Shown here in pieces: positions 63,400 to 64,000 of a stretch of DNA of 64,000 nucleotides (positions within the stretch are counted from its first letter, which is position 1; every line of letters begins with the position of its first letter). The stretch is from Parazoarcus communis SWub3 = DSM 12120 (GTDB lineage Bacteria > Pseudomonadota > Gammaproteobacteria > Burkholderiales > Rhodocyclaceae). The notes under the pieces are model-generated. The model was not told the origin of the DNA. It saw nothing but the letters and a program-made list of their open reading frames with translations, and searched no databases. The stretch spans positions 310,001 to 374,000 of the forward strand of contig NZ_QKOE01000002.1 in the NCBI RefSeq assembly GCF_003226565.1, read 5' to 3'. A program made the position numbers and the translations under genes.

Positions 63400-64000
63400 T
63401 CACGACTGCATCTGCCCGATCGTGCTGCGCAACCGGTGCAGCGCGAGCATGAAGAAGGCTGCACCGATGGCTATCATCATCAGCAGTTGCGGCCACACGA
63501 TGTCCAGCCCGGCGCCGCGGAACAGGATGGACTGTGCCAGCGCCACGAAATGGGTGGTGGGGGCGAGCGACATCAGCCCCTGGATGATCTCCGGCATGCT
63601 CTCGCGCGGCGTCATCGAGCCGGACAGGATCTGCAGCGGCAGCAGCACCAGGATGGACATCAGCCCGAACTGCGGCATGCTGCGCGCCACCGTGCCCATG
63701 AAGATGCCGATCGAGGCCGCGGCAAACAGGTACAGCAGGCTGCACAGACCGAACAGCACCGCCGAGCCGGCAATGCTGACCCCGAGCAGGCCCTTGACCA
63801 CCACCTGCAGCGAAAACGCCGACGCCACCAGCACCACCACGCCCATCGACCACACCTTGGACAGCATGATCTCCAGCGGGGTGACCGGCATCACCAGCAG
63901 GTGCTCCAGCGTGCCGTGCTCGCGCTCGCGAATCAGTGCCGCACCGGTCAGCAGGATGCCCAGCATGGTGATGTTGTTGATGATCGAGGCGATCGCGGTG
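63400..64000 (-). CDS. ABC-2 type transporter permease, 5' part outside window
   Basis: The visible C-terminal roughly 200 residues (frame open to the window edge; TAIASIINNITMLGILLTGA at the cut) show six or so hydrophobic segments. They include REREHGTLEHLLVMPVTPLE, the ABC-2 permease signature before the transmembrane core, and IGIFMGTVARSMPQFGLMSI. It resembles the YhhJ/YbhR-type permeases. The N-terminal half and any ATPase partner lie beyond 64000. The stop is at 63400-63402. Confidence 0.85.
   Translation of the reverse strand, partial: TAIASIINNITMLGILLTGAALIREREHGTLEHLLVMPVTPLEIMLSKVWSMGVVVLVASAFSLQVVVKGLLGVSIAGSAVLFGLCSLLYLFAAASIGIFMGTVARSMPQFGLMSILVLLPLQILSGSMTPRESMPEIIQGLMSLAPTTHFVALAQSILFRGAGLDIVWPQLLMMIAIGAAFFMLALHRLRSTIGQMQS

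Overview
The window is high-GC chromosomal DNA from a Gram-negative proteobacterium. The gene content suggests a Betaproteobacterium, probably Rhodocyclales (Azoarcus/Thauera-like): atpFHAGDC, a ubiE-Tim44-ubiJ string, gatCAB divergent from mreBCD-mrdAB-rlpA-dacC-dat-ybeD-lipB-lipA, single-gene phoB-phoR, and livKHMGF. The taxonomic placement is an inference from gene content and order; no 16S gene or other taxonomic marker is present. Both window ends cut genes (atpF at the left, an ABC-2 permease at the right).

Layout. 1-5 kb: F1Fo ATP synthase genes on +, closed by a terminator. 5-14.2 kb: ubiquinone genes on -, phoB-phoR on +, then a run on - (uncharacterised 538-aa protein, HIT protein, class II glutamine amidotransferase, YeeE/YedE permease). 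14.3-18.2 kb: gatC-gatA-lipoprotein-gatB on -. 18.3-29.9 kb: a long + strand block for rod shape, peptidoglycan and lipoate. 29.9-31.4 kb: a pentapeptide-repeat protein and a DUF4197 protein.

31.42-35.58 kb is an accessory insertion between the DUF4197 gene and a glutamine-amidotransferase gene. The junctions carry a 113-bp direct repeat of the amidotransferase 3' end, a 42-bp copy of DUF4197 sequence and a decayed IS3-family transposase. The cargo, all on -, is an outer-membrane barrel, a Sec-secreted precursor with an embedded double-glycine-type processing motif and an aromatic-rich C-terminal peptide, a 52-aa one-helix protein, a polytopic membrane protein, a periplasmic C39 peptidase, and a truncated secreted protein. 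It looks like a small peptide maturation/export system, distantly reminiscent of the FapD/FapF pair of Pseudomonas functional amyloid, and is the best candidate here for something undescribed.

35.5-46.6 kb is a catabolic cluster on -: Rieske oxygenase, glutamine-synthetase-like ligase, [2Fe-2S] ferredoxin, ferredoxin reductase, livKHMGF transporter and class I glutamine-amidotransferase-like hydrolase, with a divergent GntR/FCD regulator. The same 12-bp near-palindrome lies in both divergent promoter regions. The set suggests uptake, gamma-glutamylation and oxygenation of an amine, comparable in logic with aniline (Atd) or Puu pathways.

46.7-64 kb: Rep helicase, cytochrome c5, a possible leader RNA/sRNA, a PAS-GGDEF cyclase, lytic transglycosylase, DUF938 methyltransferase, FIST sensor, a RavA-ViaA-DUF364 operon, an FAH-family enzyme, a complete yfiR-yfiN-yfiB c-di-GMP module, a D-2-hydroxyacid dehydrogenase, ChrA and an ABC-2 permease. 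I saw no rRNA, tRNA or CRISPR array.
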